A DNA stretch of 64,000 nt from Streptomyces venezuelae (GCF_008642315.1 NZ_CP029192.1:3286001-3350000), one strand, 5' to 3'. Shown: positions 24,003 through 33,366, counted from the first letter of the stretch. The notes: generated by a model from the sequence alone, not told the origin. Numbers and translations are program-made.

Positions 24003-24479
24003 CTAACCCGGCAGCGCCAGCTCGAACCACACCGTCTTCCCCGTACTGCCCGTTCGACCCGGACGTGTGCCCCAGCGTCGGGAGGAACGGGACACCAGCT
24101 GGAGGCCACGGCCGCCCTCGTCGTCGAGGGCGGCGGTGCGCTCCAGGGGCGGATCGGGGAGCGGATCGGACACCTCTACGAGGAGGGTGCCGTTGGGGTC
24201 CACGGGGCGTACGAGACGTACGCCGATGGGCCCGGAGGCGTGCCGCAATGAGTTGGTCACCAACTCGCTCACGAGCAACACGGTGACGTCGGCGACGGAC
24301 GTGAGGCCCCAGTCGGCGAGCTGTTTGCGGACGACCGTACGGGCGGTGCGGACGGCGCCGGGGTCCGCGGGGAAGTCCCACTCGGCGCGGTCGCCTTCGG
24401 TGTCGATCACGCCGATCACTTCCAGACCAGTAGCTGAACCTGCCCGGGACCTGTCCGGTTTCATGGGGTTAATGGGCAC
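24003..24479 (-). CDS. Anti-sigma-type ATP-binding protein (HATPase_c_2)
   Basis: A 158-residue stand-alone GHKL domain of the SpoIIAB/RsbW type, likely a serine kinase/anti-sigma or anti-sigma-antagonist regulator. The N-box is LLVSELVTNSLRHA and the G-box DDEGGRGLQLVS, followed by WGTRPG and a final strand GKTVWFELALPG. There is no DNA-binding or sensor domain. Its closest visible relative is the C-terminal domain of the phosphatase encoded 173 bp downstream, so the two may act on one anti-anti-sigma factor, although no such gene is nearby. GTG 24479 is used; the ATG at 24464 is an alternative and neither has an obvious ribosome-binding site. Confidence 0.88.
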   Translation of the reverse strand: MPINPMKPDRSRAGSATGLEVIGVIDTEGDRAEWDFPADPGAVRTARTVVRKQLADWGLTSVADVTVLLVSELVTNSLRHASGPIGVRLVRPVDPNGTLLVEVSDPLPDPPLERTAALDDEGGRGLQLVSRSSRRWGTRPGRTGSTGKTVWFELALPG

Positions 24480-24546
24480 ATACCCGATATCCCGGCTGCT
24501 TTACCGCGTACTGGAGCGCACTGTGGCACGAACGGCGTACGCGGGG

Positions 24547-24945
<399 letters not shown>

Positions 24946-24966
24946 GCGTCAGAGCCTACGGAGGCC

Positions 24967-25152
24967 CTAACGTCCGCTGCCGTTCTGGCTCAGCCTCTCG
25001 ATCGAGTAGAGCTGCTTGTGCCCGCGGTCGTGGAGGCTGTCGGCGATCTTCTGGGCCTCGGCCTTCGTCGCGTACCTGCCCACGCGATAGCGGTTGCCGT
25101 TGTCGTCCTGGCGTATCACGAACCAGGGCAGCAGAACTGTCCCGTCATTCAT
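24967..25152 (-). CDS. Small SPOR-domain-like protein
   Basis: A 61-residue protein matching the small SPOR-type proteins common in Streptomyces. PWFVIRQDDNGNRYRVGRYA followed by TKAEAQKIADSLHDRGHKQL is a single repeat of the SPOR fold (aromatic strand, G-R/Y motif, A-E-A helix). No signal peptide or membrane helix is present, so it is cytosolic. I start it at the ATG at 25152, preceded by GGAGG with 6-nt spacing, not at the GTG 36 bp upstream. Followed closely by the Nudix gene. Confidence 0.8.
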   Translation of the reverse strand: MNDGTVLLPWFVIRQDDNGNRYRVGRYATKAEAQKIADSLHDRGHKQLYSIERLSQNGSGR

Positions 25153-25357
25153 CGCGCCCCTCCGTTCGCCACCCCCGGCGCGCCCCACGCCTCGATCTGT
25201 AAGGAAACCGCAATCCGCATATGCCCGAGCCTACGCCCGACCTTTACGCAGCGGATACGAGTTTGCACAAAGAGATACGCATGAGGACCGCTATCGGCCA
25301 TGGCTCCGGCTACGCGCGCAACGGGAGGGGCGCCGGGGCCGCGTGAGGACAGCCGAA

Positions 25358-25393
25358 ACCCGCCCCCCGCGCACAAGGCAACGGGGGGCGGGT
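25358..25393 (-). terminator. Terminator hairpin downstream of the GntR regulator
   Basis: Perfect 12-bp GC-only-type arms (25358-25369 and 25382-25393) with a 12-nt loop follow the GntR gene. The remaining 25153-25357 gap is non-coding: I see only an implausible 21-codon ORF. Confidence 0.75.
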
Positions 25394-25472
25394 CGGCATG
25401 GGCGGCGGCGCGCGAGGGCGCGCCGGTGGGGCGTGCGCGCGGGTTGGCGGCGGGCGGGCGCGGGGCGGTGGG

Positions 25473-26228
25473 CTACCGCACGGGCAAGTGGTACGCGATC
25501 CGGTACCGGTCGGCGGGGACCACGATGTCGGCCGCCTCCACGGGGCGGCCCGACGCGTAGTACGTCCGGTGGACGACGATGACGACGTGGCCGGGGACGC
25601 CGCCGAGCGCCGTGAGCTCCTCCGCGAGGCCGGGGCGCGCGCCCACCTCCTCCGCCACGTTGTCCACGATCACGTCGATGGCCGCCATCCGGTCGACCAC
25701 TCCGCAGCCGCCCAGCGGCCCTTCCTCGGGAAGCATCACGGGGGTGCGCCCGGTGACGGCGAGGGGCTCCCAGGAGGTGGAGAGCATCATGGCCTCTCCG
25801 GCGTCCCGGAAGACGTACTTGGTGCACATCACGCGGTCCCCCACACGGATGCCGAGGCGCTCGGCGACCGCGGCGTTCGCCTCGATCTGCTCGCTGCGGG
25901 ACTCCCAGGTGCCGCGCACGCCGTCGGCGGCCTGCTCCTGACGGAAGGGGGTCGAGCCGCCGTTCACCGCGCGGTACCCGGTGCGGGCGATCTTGCGCGG
26001 GACGGGGCGCTCACGCACATAGGTGCCCGATCCGGAGCGCCCCTCGACCAGGCCCTCGGCCATCAGGACCTTGCGCGCCTCCAGGGCGACCGTGTCCGAC
26101 ACCCCGTACTCCTCGCGGATTCTGGCTTGCGAGGGGAGGCGGGTGTGCGGCGGCAGCGAACCGTCGGCGATCTTCTTGCGGAGATCACCCGCGACCCGCA
26201 GATACGCCGGCTGTTCACCGAAAGTCAC
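25473..26228 (-). CDS. GntR-family regulator, HutC/UTRA subfamily
   Basis: A 251-residue transcription factor. The N-terminal winged helix (residues about 8-72) is typical: YLRVAGDLRKKIADGSLPPH then LPSQARIREEYGVSDTVALE and GLVEGRSGSGTYV. The C-terminal UTRA ligand-binding domain begins around residue 100 and ends VEAADIVVPADRYRIAYHLP, the classic last strand. It probably senses a small metabolite. GTG at 26228 with GGGAG six bases upstream. It is monocistronic; a palindrome in its own promoter region (26275-26293) suggests autoregulation. The regulated target may be itself or the upstream esterase gene on the same strand. Confidence 0.92.
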   Translation of the reverse strand: MTFGEQPAYLRVAGDLRKKIADGSLPPHTRLPSQARIREEYGVSDTVALEARKVLMAEGLVEGRSGSGTYVRERPVPRKIARTGYRAVNGGSTPFRQEQAADGVRGTWESRSEQIEANAAVAERLGIRVGDRVMCTKYVFRDAGEAMMLSTSWEPLAVTGRTPVMLPEEGPLGGCGVVDRMAAIDVIVDNVAEEVGARPGLAEELTALGGVPGHVVIVVHRTYYASGRPVEAADIVVPADRYRIAYHLPVR

Positions 26229-26274
26229 TGGCCACTCCCATCAGGTTGACAGACAGCAACAGCCTGGCAACCGT

Positions 26275-26293
26275 GGGTTGTTGCGTGCAACCC
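26275..26293. promoter_or_regulatory. Candidate GntR operator GGGTTG-N7-CAACCC
   Basis: A perfect 6-bp-arm inverted repeat 46 bp upstream of the gntR start codon, in a local cluster of TTG/CAA trinucleotides. Position and symmetry fit an autoregulatory site; no experiment or alignment supports it here. Confidence 0.4.
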
Positions 26294-26340
26294 AAGGCCA
26301 AGGAATCACCCGAAGTGATGATTTCTGCTGGCGCAGGTCT

Positions 26341-27555
26341 TTACGCAGGGACTTTCCCCGGATATAGCGAGCGGTCGAGGATCTTGAGGAAACGTTCGGT
26401 CGCCGCCCGCGCGATCTGACTGCCCCAGCCTCCCCAGTTCACGTCGAAACAATGGTCGGCCCACGGCAGTTCGACGTACGTCGCCGGGGCGCCGACCTCC
26501 TTCAGGCGCCGGGCCAGCTCGCGCGCCTGCGCGACCGGCACCGCGCGGTCGGCGCTGCCGTGCAGGAGCAGCGTGGGCGGCACGTCGCCCCGGACGAGCC
26601 GCGCGGGCGAGCCGAGGCGGTAGCGGGCGGGGGCGGTGGCGGCCGAACCGCCCATCAGGAGCGGGATCATGGGGTCGCGGCGCAGCGCGGTGCCCGCGAT
26701 CAGGCGCCGCATGTCGGTGGGCCCGTAGAGGGAGAGGACCCCGGAGACCGAACTGCTGCGCACCTTGCAGGACGCCGGAACCCTGCCGTCCCCCTCCGTG
26801 TAGGCGGCGGAGAGCGCGAGGTTGCCGCCGGCCGAACTGCCCGCGAGGAGCAGGCGGTCGGGGTCGATGCCGTACACGCGCGCGTGCCGCCGCACCCAGC
26901 CGACGGCACACTTCACGTCGCCGATCTGGTCGAGCTGGGTGGCACCGGGCGCGAGGCGGTAGTCGATGTCGAAGACCGACCACCCGCGCGCGTTGAACCA
27001 GCGGTTCCATTCGGGGGTCTGGCTGCGGTGGCCCTTGTTCCAGCCGCCGCCGTGCACCCATACGACGGCGGGCCGCCGCACCGCGGCCCGCTTGGGCAGC
27101 GCCCACAGGTCGAGCCTCAGCTTCTGCCCCTCTGGGTGCGCCCGGCGATCGCGGCCCACGCGCGCGTAGGTGAGCGTGCGCGCACGGTCGGGCACCTTGG
27201 CGTAGTTGACGCCGTCGAAGTACCGCGCGGGGACGAGGTCTTGTCCCTGGTGCCGCGCGGTGTCGTACGCGGCGGCGTAGGGCATCACTCCGTAGACGAG
27301 GGCCGCGAAGGAGGCGAGCGCGGCGAGCCCCGCGCACCAGGGATGACGTCGTCCCGCGAACGCGGCGCCCGCGAGGCCGAGCAGTCCCGGCGGCAGCAGG
27401 AGGAGCCCCCAGGAGGTGATCGCGGCGGCGACGAGCACCAGGAGCGGGATGCGCGGCAGCGGGGCGGCGACGAGGACGGCGAGCGCCGCGTTCAGCAGCC
27501 CGGTCGCCAGGAGCAGGACCCGGGTCACGCCGGGCGGCGGCACGACGGACGTCAC
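26341..27555 (-). CDS. Membrane-anchored alpha/beta hydrolase (esterase/lipase-like)
   Basis: A 404-residue protein. The first ~95 residues hold three hydrophobic helices (VTRVLLLATGLLNAALAVLV; IPLLVLVAAAITSWGLLLLP; GLAALASFAALVYGVMPYAA). The rest is an alpha/beta hydrolase of the COG0657/BD-FAE type: the oxyanion-hole motif is VHGGGW, the nucleophile elbow is GSSAGG, the acid is likely in LHGSADRAVP, and the catalytic His is in WADHCFD. The active site probably faces outside. GTG at 27555 with no ribosome-binding site. A GATAGT hexamer lies 8 nt upstream, so leaderless expression is possible but less clear than elsewhere in this window. Substrate unknown. Confidence 0.88.
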   Translation of the reverse strand: MTSVVPPPGVTRVLLLATGLLNAALAVLVAAPLPRIPLLVLVAAAITSWGLLLLPPGLLGLAGAAFAGRRHPWCAGLAALASFAALVYGVMPYAAAYDTARHQGQDLVPARYFDGVNYAKVPDRARTLTYARVGRDRRAHPEGQKLRLDLWALPKRAAVRRPAVVWVHGGGWNKGHRSQTPEWNRWFNARGWSVFDIDYRLAPGATQLDQIGDVKCAVGWVRRHARVYGIDPDRLLLAGSSAGGNLALSAAYTEGDGRVPASCKVRSSSVSGVLSLYGPTDMRRLIAGTALRRDPMIPLLMGGSAATAPARYRLGSPARLVRGDVPPTLLLHGSADRAVPVAQARELARRLKEVGAPATYVELPWADHCFDVNWGGWGSQIARAATERFLKILDRSLYPGKVPA

Positions 27556-27662
27556 ACCGAAGAACTATCACAGAAGCAGACAAAAGCTCCTTAGGGCGAC
27601 CGTTCAGGCGCTTGCCCGAACGGTCACCCGCGGGCGCCCCCGAGCCGGGAGCGGCCGCCGCG

Positions 27663-28892
27663 TCACACCTCTTCGCTGTCCCCGTGGTGCTCGTCGAGGC
27701 CCGTCTCCGGACCGTCCCCGGGAGTCGCGTCGCGCGGCGAAGTCAATCCCAGGTCCAGGGACTTGCGGGCCCCGACGGCCCCCTTGCCGTCCAGTGCCTG
27801 CAGACCCGCCACGTAGTACGTGTTGTAGGTGTCGGCATCGGAGGCCTCGGCCGCCTTCGCCCACTCCTTGCGGCCCTTCTCGATCTCGGTGAGAAGCTTG
27901 TCGACGTGCTTCCGTGTGCCCGTGGGCCAGTGATGCGCGCGCAGCTGCCGCGCCTGTTCGGCGAGGCCCTTGTCGACGCGGGCGGCCCACTTCTTGTGGC
28001 CCTGGAGGTCGTCCTCGAACCGCTCCTGCGCGGGCGCCGCGAAGTACTCCTTGCTGAAGGCGCGGTCCGCCTTCACATAGGCGAGCTGGTCCGCGTCGAG
28101 CGTCGTCGCGTCGCTGCGCAGGGAGCCTTCGAGCGGCTCCTCCGGGTCGGTGGCACCGAAGATGCACGTGCCGTGGCGGTCGCCGTGGCGCCAGGTGGTC
28201 CGGTCGGGCATGAAGTAGTAGATCTCGGCGTCGCCGAAGTCCGCCCAGGTGTCCATGACGTACGCCCACTGCAGGTCGGCGCATTTGGACTCCGCGAGGT
28301 CGACCATGGCGTCCTCCCCGGGGTACTCCGTGTGGTTCACGCGGAACGACGCGAAGACCTCGCCGTCGTGCTCCCCGGAGCACGGGACCTCGTCCACCTC
28401 GGCGGCGTACTTCATGGAGTCGATCTTCCCGTCGGGCGCGTCGAAACAGCCGCCTTTGTCGACCGGGAAGGCGCCGCCGCTCTGCCGGGACTCGCGGGCC
28501 GCCTCCCTGAACCCGTCGGCGAAGTCGCGGGCGGCGCCCGTGGCCACGGAGAGGACGAGCAGCAGGACGCCCAGGACGGAGAGAATGCTGCCGGCGATCG
28601 CGAGACCCCTGCCGCGCTCACCCTTCTTCTTGATCTGCGCGAGCGCGACGAGGCCGAGGACGAGGCCGACGGCGGGCACGAAGCAGAGGATGCCGAACAC
28701 GAGCGACGCGATCGCGAAGCCGTTCACCGGCGGCCGGGAGTAGGGGGAGTACGGGCCTGGCCAGGCCTGGTACGGGAGCTGCTGCCCGTGCGGTGCCGGC
28801 GGCCAGGGAGCGCTCGGCTGACCCGGCTGGCCGGGGTGGCCCTGTCCGCCTCCAGGAGGGGCGTTCGGGCCGGGGGGCGGCGGTATGTCCAC
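27663..28892 (-). CDS. DUF4190 / septum-formation-domain membrane protein
   Basis: A 409-residue protein from the GTG at 28892, chosen because AGGAG lies ten bases upstream and the longer reading frame would overlap the divergent serpin gene. A Pro/Gly-rich cytosolic leader (PPPPGPNAPPGGGQGHPGQP) precedes two helices (ASLVFGILCFVPAVGLVLGL and LAIAGSILSVLGVLLLVLSV) with a KKKGERGRG loop, the DUF4190 pattern. The extracytoplasmic part begins GGCFDAP and includes EVPCSGEHDGEVFASF, the 'septum formation' domain signature. The C-terminal 150 residues are helical and charged. The exact role is unknown, and the domain name does not prove a division function. Confidence 0.85.
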   Translation of the reverse strand: MDIPPPPGPNAPPGGGQGHPGQPGQPSAPWPPAPHGQQLPYQAWPGPYSPYSRPPVNGFAIASLVFGILCFVPAVGLVLGLVALAQIKKKGERGRGLAIAGSILSVLGVLLLVLSVATGAARDFADGFREAARESRQSGGAFPVDKGGCFDAPDGKIDSMKYAAEVDEVPCSGEHDGEVFASFRVNHTEYPGEDAMVDLAESKCADLQWAYVMDTWADFGDAEIYYFMPDRTTWRHGDRHGTCIFGATDPEEPLEGSLRSDATTLDADQLAYVKADRAFSKEYFAAPAQERFEDDLQGHKKWAARVDKGLAEQARQLRAHHWPTGTRKHVDKLLTEIEKGRKEWAKAAEASDADTYNTYYVAGLQALDGKGAVGARKSLDLGLTSPRDATPGDGPETGLDEHHGDSEEV

Positions 28893-29005
28893 GGGTTGCG
28901 TGCTCCTGGATTCTGGTGCGGGCGGTGCTGAGGTGGCGCCAGGGGCGCAGGGTAAGTCGTACGGAAAGCTTGGCGCATCGTAATCGGGGCGGGGGATAAA
29001 AGGTA

Positions 29006-30274
29006 ATGCGGCGGCAAAGCTCAACAACTCGGGCAGGCCTGCGGGGAACCGTACGGGCGGTCAACGGCCTGACCTCCCGGTGGGCCGCCGCGGCGTCCGC
29101 CGACCGCGGCACGGTCTTCTCGGCGCCGGGCGTCTGGCCCCTGCTCGCGTTCCTCGCCGACGGCGCGTCCGGCACGGCCCGCGCGGAACTCTCGGCGGCG
29201 GTGGGATTGCCGGCGGACGAAGCGGCGTCGGCCGCGCGGGAGTTGCTGGCCGCGATGGACCGCGTACGCGGCATGGACGCGGCGCTCGGCCTGTGGACCA
29301 GGCGCACCCTGATCCTGCGGGACGCGTGGCGCGACGGGGTGCCGGTGGACGCGTTGGGGGTGCTGACCGGGGATCCGGGGGTGGACGCGGCGGCGCTCGA
29401 CGCGTGGGCGGCACGGCGGACGGGCGGGCTGATCGAACGGGTACCGGCCGAGCTCGCGCCGGACACCGAACTGGTCCTGGCGAGCGCGCTCGCGCTGCGC
29501 GCGGACTGGGTGACGCCGTTCGAACCGCAGCCGCTGACGCCCACCGCGGGCCCGTGGCGGGGACGCCGGATCGCGGGACTCCAGAGGGCGGCCCCGGGCC
29601 TGGACGCCGTACGGATCGGCCGCGGCCCGGCCGGTCGCGTCACCGGGGTGACGTTGCGCGGCGCCCCCGCCGGAGACGGGGACAGGGGCGGGGACGCGCA
29701 CAGGGACAGGTACGGGGACGTAGACGTCCAGCTCCTGCTGGGCGAGCCGCACATGCCCCCCGGCGACGTGCTGACGACAGGTCTCGGCATGCTCACGGAC
29801 GACGTCCCCACGACGTCGGGCGACGAGCTGGCCCCGGGACCCGCGGGGCCGGGCGCGGTCCTGCGCGAGACCCTCGCCGACACCCGCGACGAGCCGCCGC
29901 ACGTGGCGCTGTGCACCGTGGAGTTCACCCTCGACGCGGAGCACGACCTCCTGGTGCCGCCCGGCGTCTTCGGCTTGGCGGCGGCGAGCGATCGGCGCCC
30001 CGGCTCGTTCCCCGGGATCTCCGACCGGCCCCTGCGCGTGGAGTCGGCCAGGCAGACGGCGACGGCGACGTTCGGCCCGACGGGCTTCCGTGCCGCCGCG
30101 GTCACGGCGGTCACGATGGACTGGATGGGGCTGCCCTCGCATCCGACGACCGAGCTGGCGGTCACAGTGGACCGCCCCTTCGGCTTCCTCGCCGTCCACC
30201 GCACCTCACGCCTCGTCCTCGCGGCCGGCTGGGTCACCGACCCGGAGCCGTACCGCGAGGACGAGGATCACTGA
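29006..30274 (+). CDS. Serpin-family protein
   Basis: A 422-residue member of the serpin fold. Recognisable blocks are the N-terminal FSAPGVWPLLAFLADGASG, the mid-region LDAWAARRTGGLIERVPAEL and LVLASALALRADWVTPF (helix F / strand 3A region), and the C-terminal VTVDRPFGFLAVHRTSRLVL then AAGWVTDP (strands 4B/5B). The hinge before the reactive-centre loop (RQTATATFGPTGFRAAAVTA) is Ala/Thr-rich, as in inhibitory serpins, but lacks the exact consensus spacing. A loop insertion of repeated Asp/Arg/Gly occurs near residue 235. There is no signal peptide, so it would act in the cytosol unless exported otherwise. ATG at 29006. It is convergent with the subtilisin gene, 26 bp away, which could be its target. 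Confidence 0.82.
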   Translation: MRRQSSTTRAGLRGTVRAVNGLTSRWAAAASADRGTVFSAPGVWPLLAFLADGASGTARAELSAAVGLPADEAASAARELLAAMDRVRGMDAALGLWTRRTLILRDAWRDGVPVDALGVLTGDPGVDAAALDAWAARRTGGLIERVPAELAPDTELVLASALALRADWVTPFEPQPLTPTAGPWRGRRIAGLQRAAPGLDAVRIGRGPAGRVTGVTLRGAPAGDGDRGGDAHRDRYGDVDVQLLLGEPHMPPGDVLTTGLGMLTDDVPTTSGDELAPGPAGPGAVLRETLADTRDEPPHVALCTVEFTLDAEHDLLVPPGVFGLAAASDRRPGSFPGISDRPLRVESARQTATATFGPTGFRAAAVTAVTMDWMGLPSHPTTELAVTVDRPFGFLAVHRTSRLVLAAGWVTDPEPYREDEDH

Positions 30275-30300
30275 GTCACGTACTCGATCGCATCAAGGGG

Positions 30301-31875
30301 TCAGAACTGCAGGCTCCAGGAGTCGATCTTCCCGGTGTCCTGCGCCGCGTTGTCGCTGACCCGCAGCTTCCACGTGCCGTTGGCCGTCTCCGAGGAGGCG
30401 TTCACCGTGTACGTGGTGTTGATGTTGTCCGAGCTGCCGCCGGTGCCGTAGCCCTTGAGGGTGTAGGCGGTGCCGTCCGGGGCGATCAGCTGGACCTGGA
30501 GGTCGCCGATGTACGTGTGCTGGATGGTCACCGGCACGCTCAGCGCGGCGGGCGCGTTGCCCGGGACCTCGGTCACGGTCACCGGGGACTCGGCGGTGGC
30601 GTTGTCCTGGATCGGGTAGTCCGTGTCGTTCGTGAACTTCTTGCCCGGCGGGTTGGTCGTGCCGCCGGTGACGTTCAGGAGGCGGTTCGGCGAGCCCGAG
30701 CCGGGGCTGCCGACGACGCCGGTCGACGAGGCGGCGACCAGGCCCGCGGAGACCTGGGCCGGGGTCGACGTCGGGTTCTGGCCGAGGTAGATCGCGGCCG
30801 CGCCCGCCACGTGCGGGGAGGCCATCGACGTACCGGAGATGGTGTTCGTCGCACTGTCGCCGGAGTTCCACGTCGAGGTGATCGAGGAGCCCGGGGCGAA
30901 GATGTCGAGGATGCTGCCGTAGTTCGAGTAGCTCGCCCGCGCGTCGGTGTTGGTCGTGGCGCCGACGGTGATGGCCTCCGCCACGCGCGCGGGCGACTTG
31001 GTCGACGCGTCCGTCGACTCGTTCCCCGCCGCCACGGCGTACGTGATGCCGGACGCGATGGAGTTGCGCACCGCCGTGTCGAGCGCGCTGTCGGCGCCGC
31101 CGCCGAGCGACATGTTGGCCACGGCGGGCTTGACCGCGTTCTTGGTCACCCAGTCGATGCCGGCGACGACCTGCGCGGTGGTGCCCGAGCCCGAGTTGTT
31201 CAGGACGCGCACGCCGACGATCTTGGCCTTCTTGGCGACGCCGTGCAGGGTGCCGGCGACGGTACCGGCGACGTGCGTGCCGTGGCCGTGGCCGTCCTGC
31301 GCGGTGTTGTCGTTGTCGATGGCGTCATAGCCGTAGGAGGCGCGGCCGCCGAAGTCGGTGTGGCTGATGCGGACGCCGGTGTCGATGACGTACGCGGTGA
31401 CGCCCTCGCCCGCGGAGTCCGGGTAGGTGTACTTCTGGTCCAGCGGCAGGTTCTTCTGGTCGATGCGGTCCAGGCCCCAGGACGGCGGGTTGTTCTGGGT
31501 CGCGGTGGCAGTGAACGTCCGGTTCTGGACGACCGCGTCGACCGCCGGGTCGGCGGCGAACTTCTTCGCCTCGGCCTCGGAGAGCTCGACCGCGTAACCG
31601 TTGAGAGCCTTGTCGTAGGTCCGCTCGATCTTGGCGCCGTACTCCTTGGCGAGGGCCTTGCCCGCGGCGGAGCGGGCCTTCGGAGCGTTCTTGTCGAGGC
31701 TCACGATGTAGCTGTTCTTGATCACGCCGGGTGCGCCGGCGTTCTCTATCGTGCCTTCGGCCCGGTCCGGCCGGGCATTCGCCGGAAGGGCGGAGACGAC
31801 GCCGAGGGCGAGGGCCGCGACCGCTGTCGCGCTGATGCCGGCCAGTCTTCGGCGGTTGTGACGCGTCACTGCCAT
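30301..31875 (-). CDS. Secreted subtilisin-like serine protease (S8) with inhibitor I9 and P-domain
   Basis: A 524-residue preproprotease. The signal peptide (LAGISATAVAALALGVVSAL...ANA) is followed by an I9 propeptide (SYIVSLDKNA ... VDAVVQNRTF). The S8 catalytic domain has AYVIDTGV (Asp), DGHGHGTHVAGT (His) and GTSMASPHVAGAAAIY (Ser), with the oxyanion Asn in AAGNES. A C-terminal P/proprotein-convertase-type domain (IQHTYIGDLQVQLIAPDGTA ... DTGKIDSWSLQF) ends the protein. The start is the ATG at 31875, which has GGAGG nine bases upstream; an in-frame TTG 18 bp earlier is part of that ribosome-binding site. Monocistronic. Confidence 0.95.
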   Translation of the reverse strand: MAVTRHNRRRLAGISATAVAALALGVVSALPANARPDRAEGTIENAGAPGVIKNSYIVSLDKNAPKARSAAGKALAKEYGAKIERTYDKALNGYAVELSEAEAKKFAADPAVDAVVQNRTFTATATQNNPPSWGLDRIDQKNLPLDQKYTYPDSAGEGVTAYVIDTGVRISHTDFGGRASYGYDAIDNDNTAQDGHGHGTHVAGTVAGTLHGVAKKAKIVGVRVLNNSGSGTTAQVVAGIDWVTKNAVKPAVANMSLGGGADSALDTAVRNSIASGITYAVAAGNESTDASTKSPARVAEAITVGATTNTDARASYSNYGSILDIFAPGSSITSTWNSGDSATNTISGTSMASPHVAGAAAIYLGQNPTSTPAQVSAGLVAASSTGVVGSPGSGSPNRLLNVTGGTTNPPGKKFTNDTDYPIQDNATAESPVTVTEVPGNAPAALSVPVTIQHTYIGDLQVQLIAPDGTAYTLKGYGTGGSSDNINTTYTVNASSETANGTWKLRVSDNAAQDTGKIDSWSLQF

Positions 31876-32208
31876 CTGAGGGGTCCTCCTCAATAGGTGG
31901 TGCGCTGGTGGGGGAATGGTGCTGTGGTGCCCACACTCACGGAGGAGGCACGCGGCAGGGTCCGGTCAGGGCAGGGCCATGACAATTGGCCACGTGTCCA
32001 TGCGGTTTGCCGAACCTTGCCGATTCCTTGTAGGCCCTTGCCTCCGTCCGGACGAAAGATTGGCCGATCCATAGGAATCCCACAAGGGTCAGGACCGGCC
32101 GTAACACGACCGCCACGCACGCGTCATGACGCACCATCACCACCTCTCACGCACCTCGCGGGCTCCTCACGTCCCACGTTCAACAACCACCCCTCATAGC
32201 CTGCGCGC
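31876..32208. other. Divergent promoter region, subtilisin / threonine-synthase-like gene
   Basis: A 333-bp gap with no credible ORF. It is lower in GC around 32020-32090, where the protease promoter should lie. At its right end TAGCCT (32197-32202) sits 6 nt before the next ATG, a leaderless -10. No palindrome or RNA structure stands out. Confidence 0.5.
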
Positions 32209-33366
32209 ATGACAGACACGACCGCGTACGCCCCAGAGGCCACCGTCCTGCCCGACTGCTACTGCCCCGCCGACGGAACACGCGTCCCCGCCGGCTCGCT
32301 CGCCTGGTCGTGCCCGGCCTGCCGCGGTCCCCTCGACCTGGACTTCTCCCCCGCGCCCGCACCCCTGAAGGCGCTCGCGGGACGGGTGAACTCCCTCTGG
32401 CGGTACGCGGAATGCCTCCCTCTCCCCACCCCCGCGCTCTCCCTCGGCGAAGGCCGCACGCCCCTCGTGGAACTGGCGGGGCCGGTTTCGGCCAAGTTGG
32501 ACTTCCTGATGCCGACGTTGTCCTTCAAGGACCGCGGCGCGGTCATGCTCGCCGCCCTCGCGCGGCGCCTCGGCCCCGACCGGGTGATCGCCGACAGCAG
32601 CGGCAACGCGGGCACGGCCGTCGCCGCGTACTGCGCGCGGGCCGGCCTCGACTGCACCGTGTACGTCCCCTCCGCCACGTCACCGAAGAAGCTGGAGCAG
32701 ATCACCGCGCACGGCGCACACCTCCAAGTCGTCGACGGCGACCGGGAGTCCACGGCGCGGGCGGCCCGCGCCGCCGCCGACGAACCCGGCACGTTCTACG
32801 CCTCCCACGTCCACAACCCCTACTTCCTCCACGGCACCAAGACGTACGTCCACGAGCTCTGGGAAGACCTCGGAGGCCGCCTCCCCGACGCCCTCGTCGT
32901 CCCCGTGGGCAACGGCACGCTGCTGCTCGGCGCCGCACTCGCGATCAGCGAGCTGCACACGGCCGGGCTCATCGCGCGGCGGCCCGCGCTGTACGCCGTC
33001 CAGTCCGCGGCGGTCGCCCCGCTCGCCGAGGCGTGGCGGGCCGGCGCCGACGACCTGGTCGGCGAGACCCCGATGGCGGCGACCTTCGCCGAGGGCATCG
33101 CGATCCCCCGCCCACCGCGCGCCCGCCAGATCCTGCACGCGGTACGCGCGTCGGGCGGCGGCTTCCTGACGGTGACGGAGGAACAGATCGTGACGGCCCA
33201 GCGGGACCTGGCCTCGCGCGGGCTGTACGTCGAGTCCACGGGTGTGGCCTGCTGGGCGGCCGTACGGGAGGGGGCGCTCGGGGAGCGGACGACGGTGGTT
33301 CCGCTGTGCGGGGCAGGGGCGAAGACGGGGCTCGCGAACGCGGTGGGGGGGGCTGACGCCAAGTAG
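32209..33366 (+). CDS. Threonine-synthase-like PLP enzyme
   Basis: A 385-residue PLP-dependent lyase of the threonine synthase/cysteine synthase fold. The PLP lysine is in LSFKDRG, the phosphate/substrate loop in SSGNAGTAVAAYCA, and the Gly-rich cofactor loop is represented by VPVGNGTLLLG. An N-terminal Cys cluster (DCYCPADG ... SCPACRG) resembles the zinc-ribbon-like N-terminus of some threonine synthases. It is not next to hom or thrB, so it is likely a paralogue acting on a related phospho- or amino-acid substrate. The ATG at 32209 is preceded by TAGCCT at 6 nt, without a ribosome-binding site. Confidence 0.85.
   Translation: MTDTTAYAPEATVLPDCYCPADGTRVPAGSLAWSCPACRGPLDLDFSPAPAPLKALAGRVNSLWRYAECLPLPTPALSLGEGRTPLVELAGPVSAKLDFLMPTLSFKDRGAVMLAALARRLGPDRVIADSSGNAGTAVAAYCARAGLDCTVYVPSATSPKKLEQITAHGAHLQVVDGDRESTARAARAAADEPGTFYASHVHNPYFLHGTKTYVHELWEDLGGRLPDALVVPVGNGTLLLGAALAISELHTAGLIARRPALYAVQSAAVAPLAEAWRAGADDLVGETPMAATFAEGIAIPRPPRARQILHAVRASGGGFLTVTEEQIVTAQRDLASRGLYVESTGVACWAAVREGALGERTTVVPLCGAGAKTGLANAVGGADAK

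Noticed and set aside
23830..24381. N-terminal extension of the PAS-PP2C gene up to 24381
   Set aside because: The extra 184 codons run through the adjacent HATPase gene on the same strand in another frame and read as low-complexity Arg/Pro sequence. The GTG at 23829 has a ribosome-binding site.
25281..25346. 21-codon ORF upstream of the SPOR gene
   Set aside because: No ribosome-binding site, Gly/Arg-rich random-looking product, no conservation evidence available.
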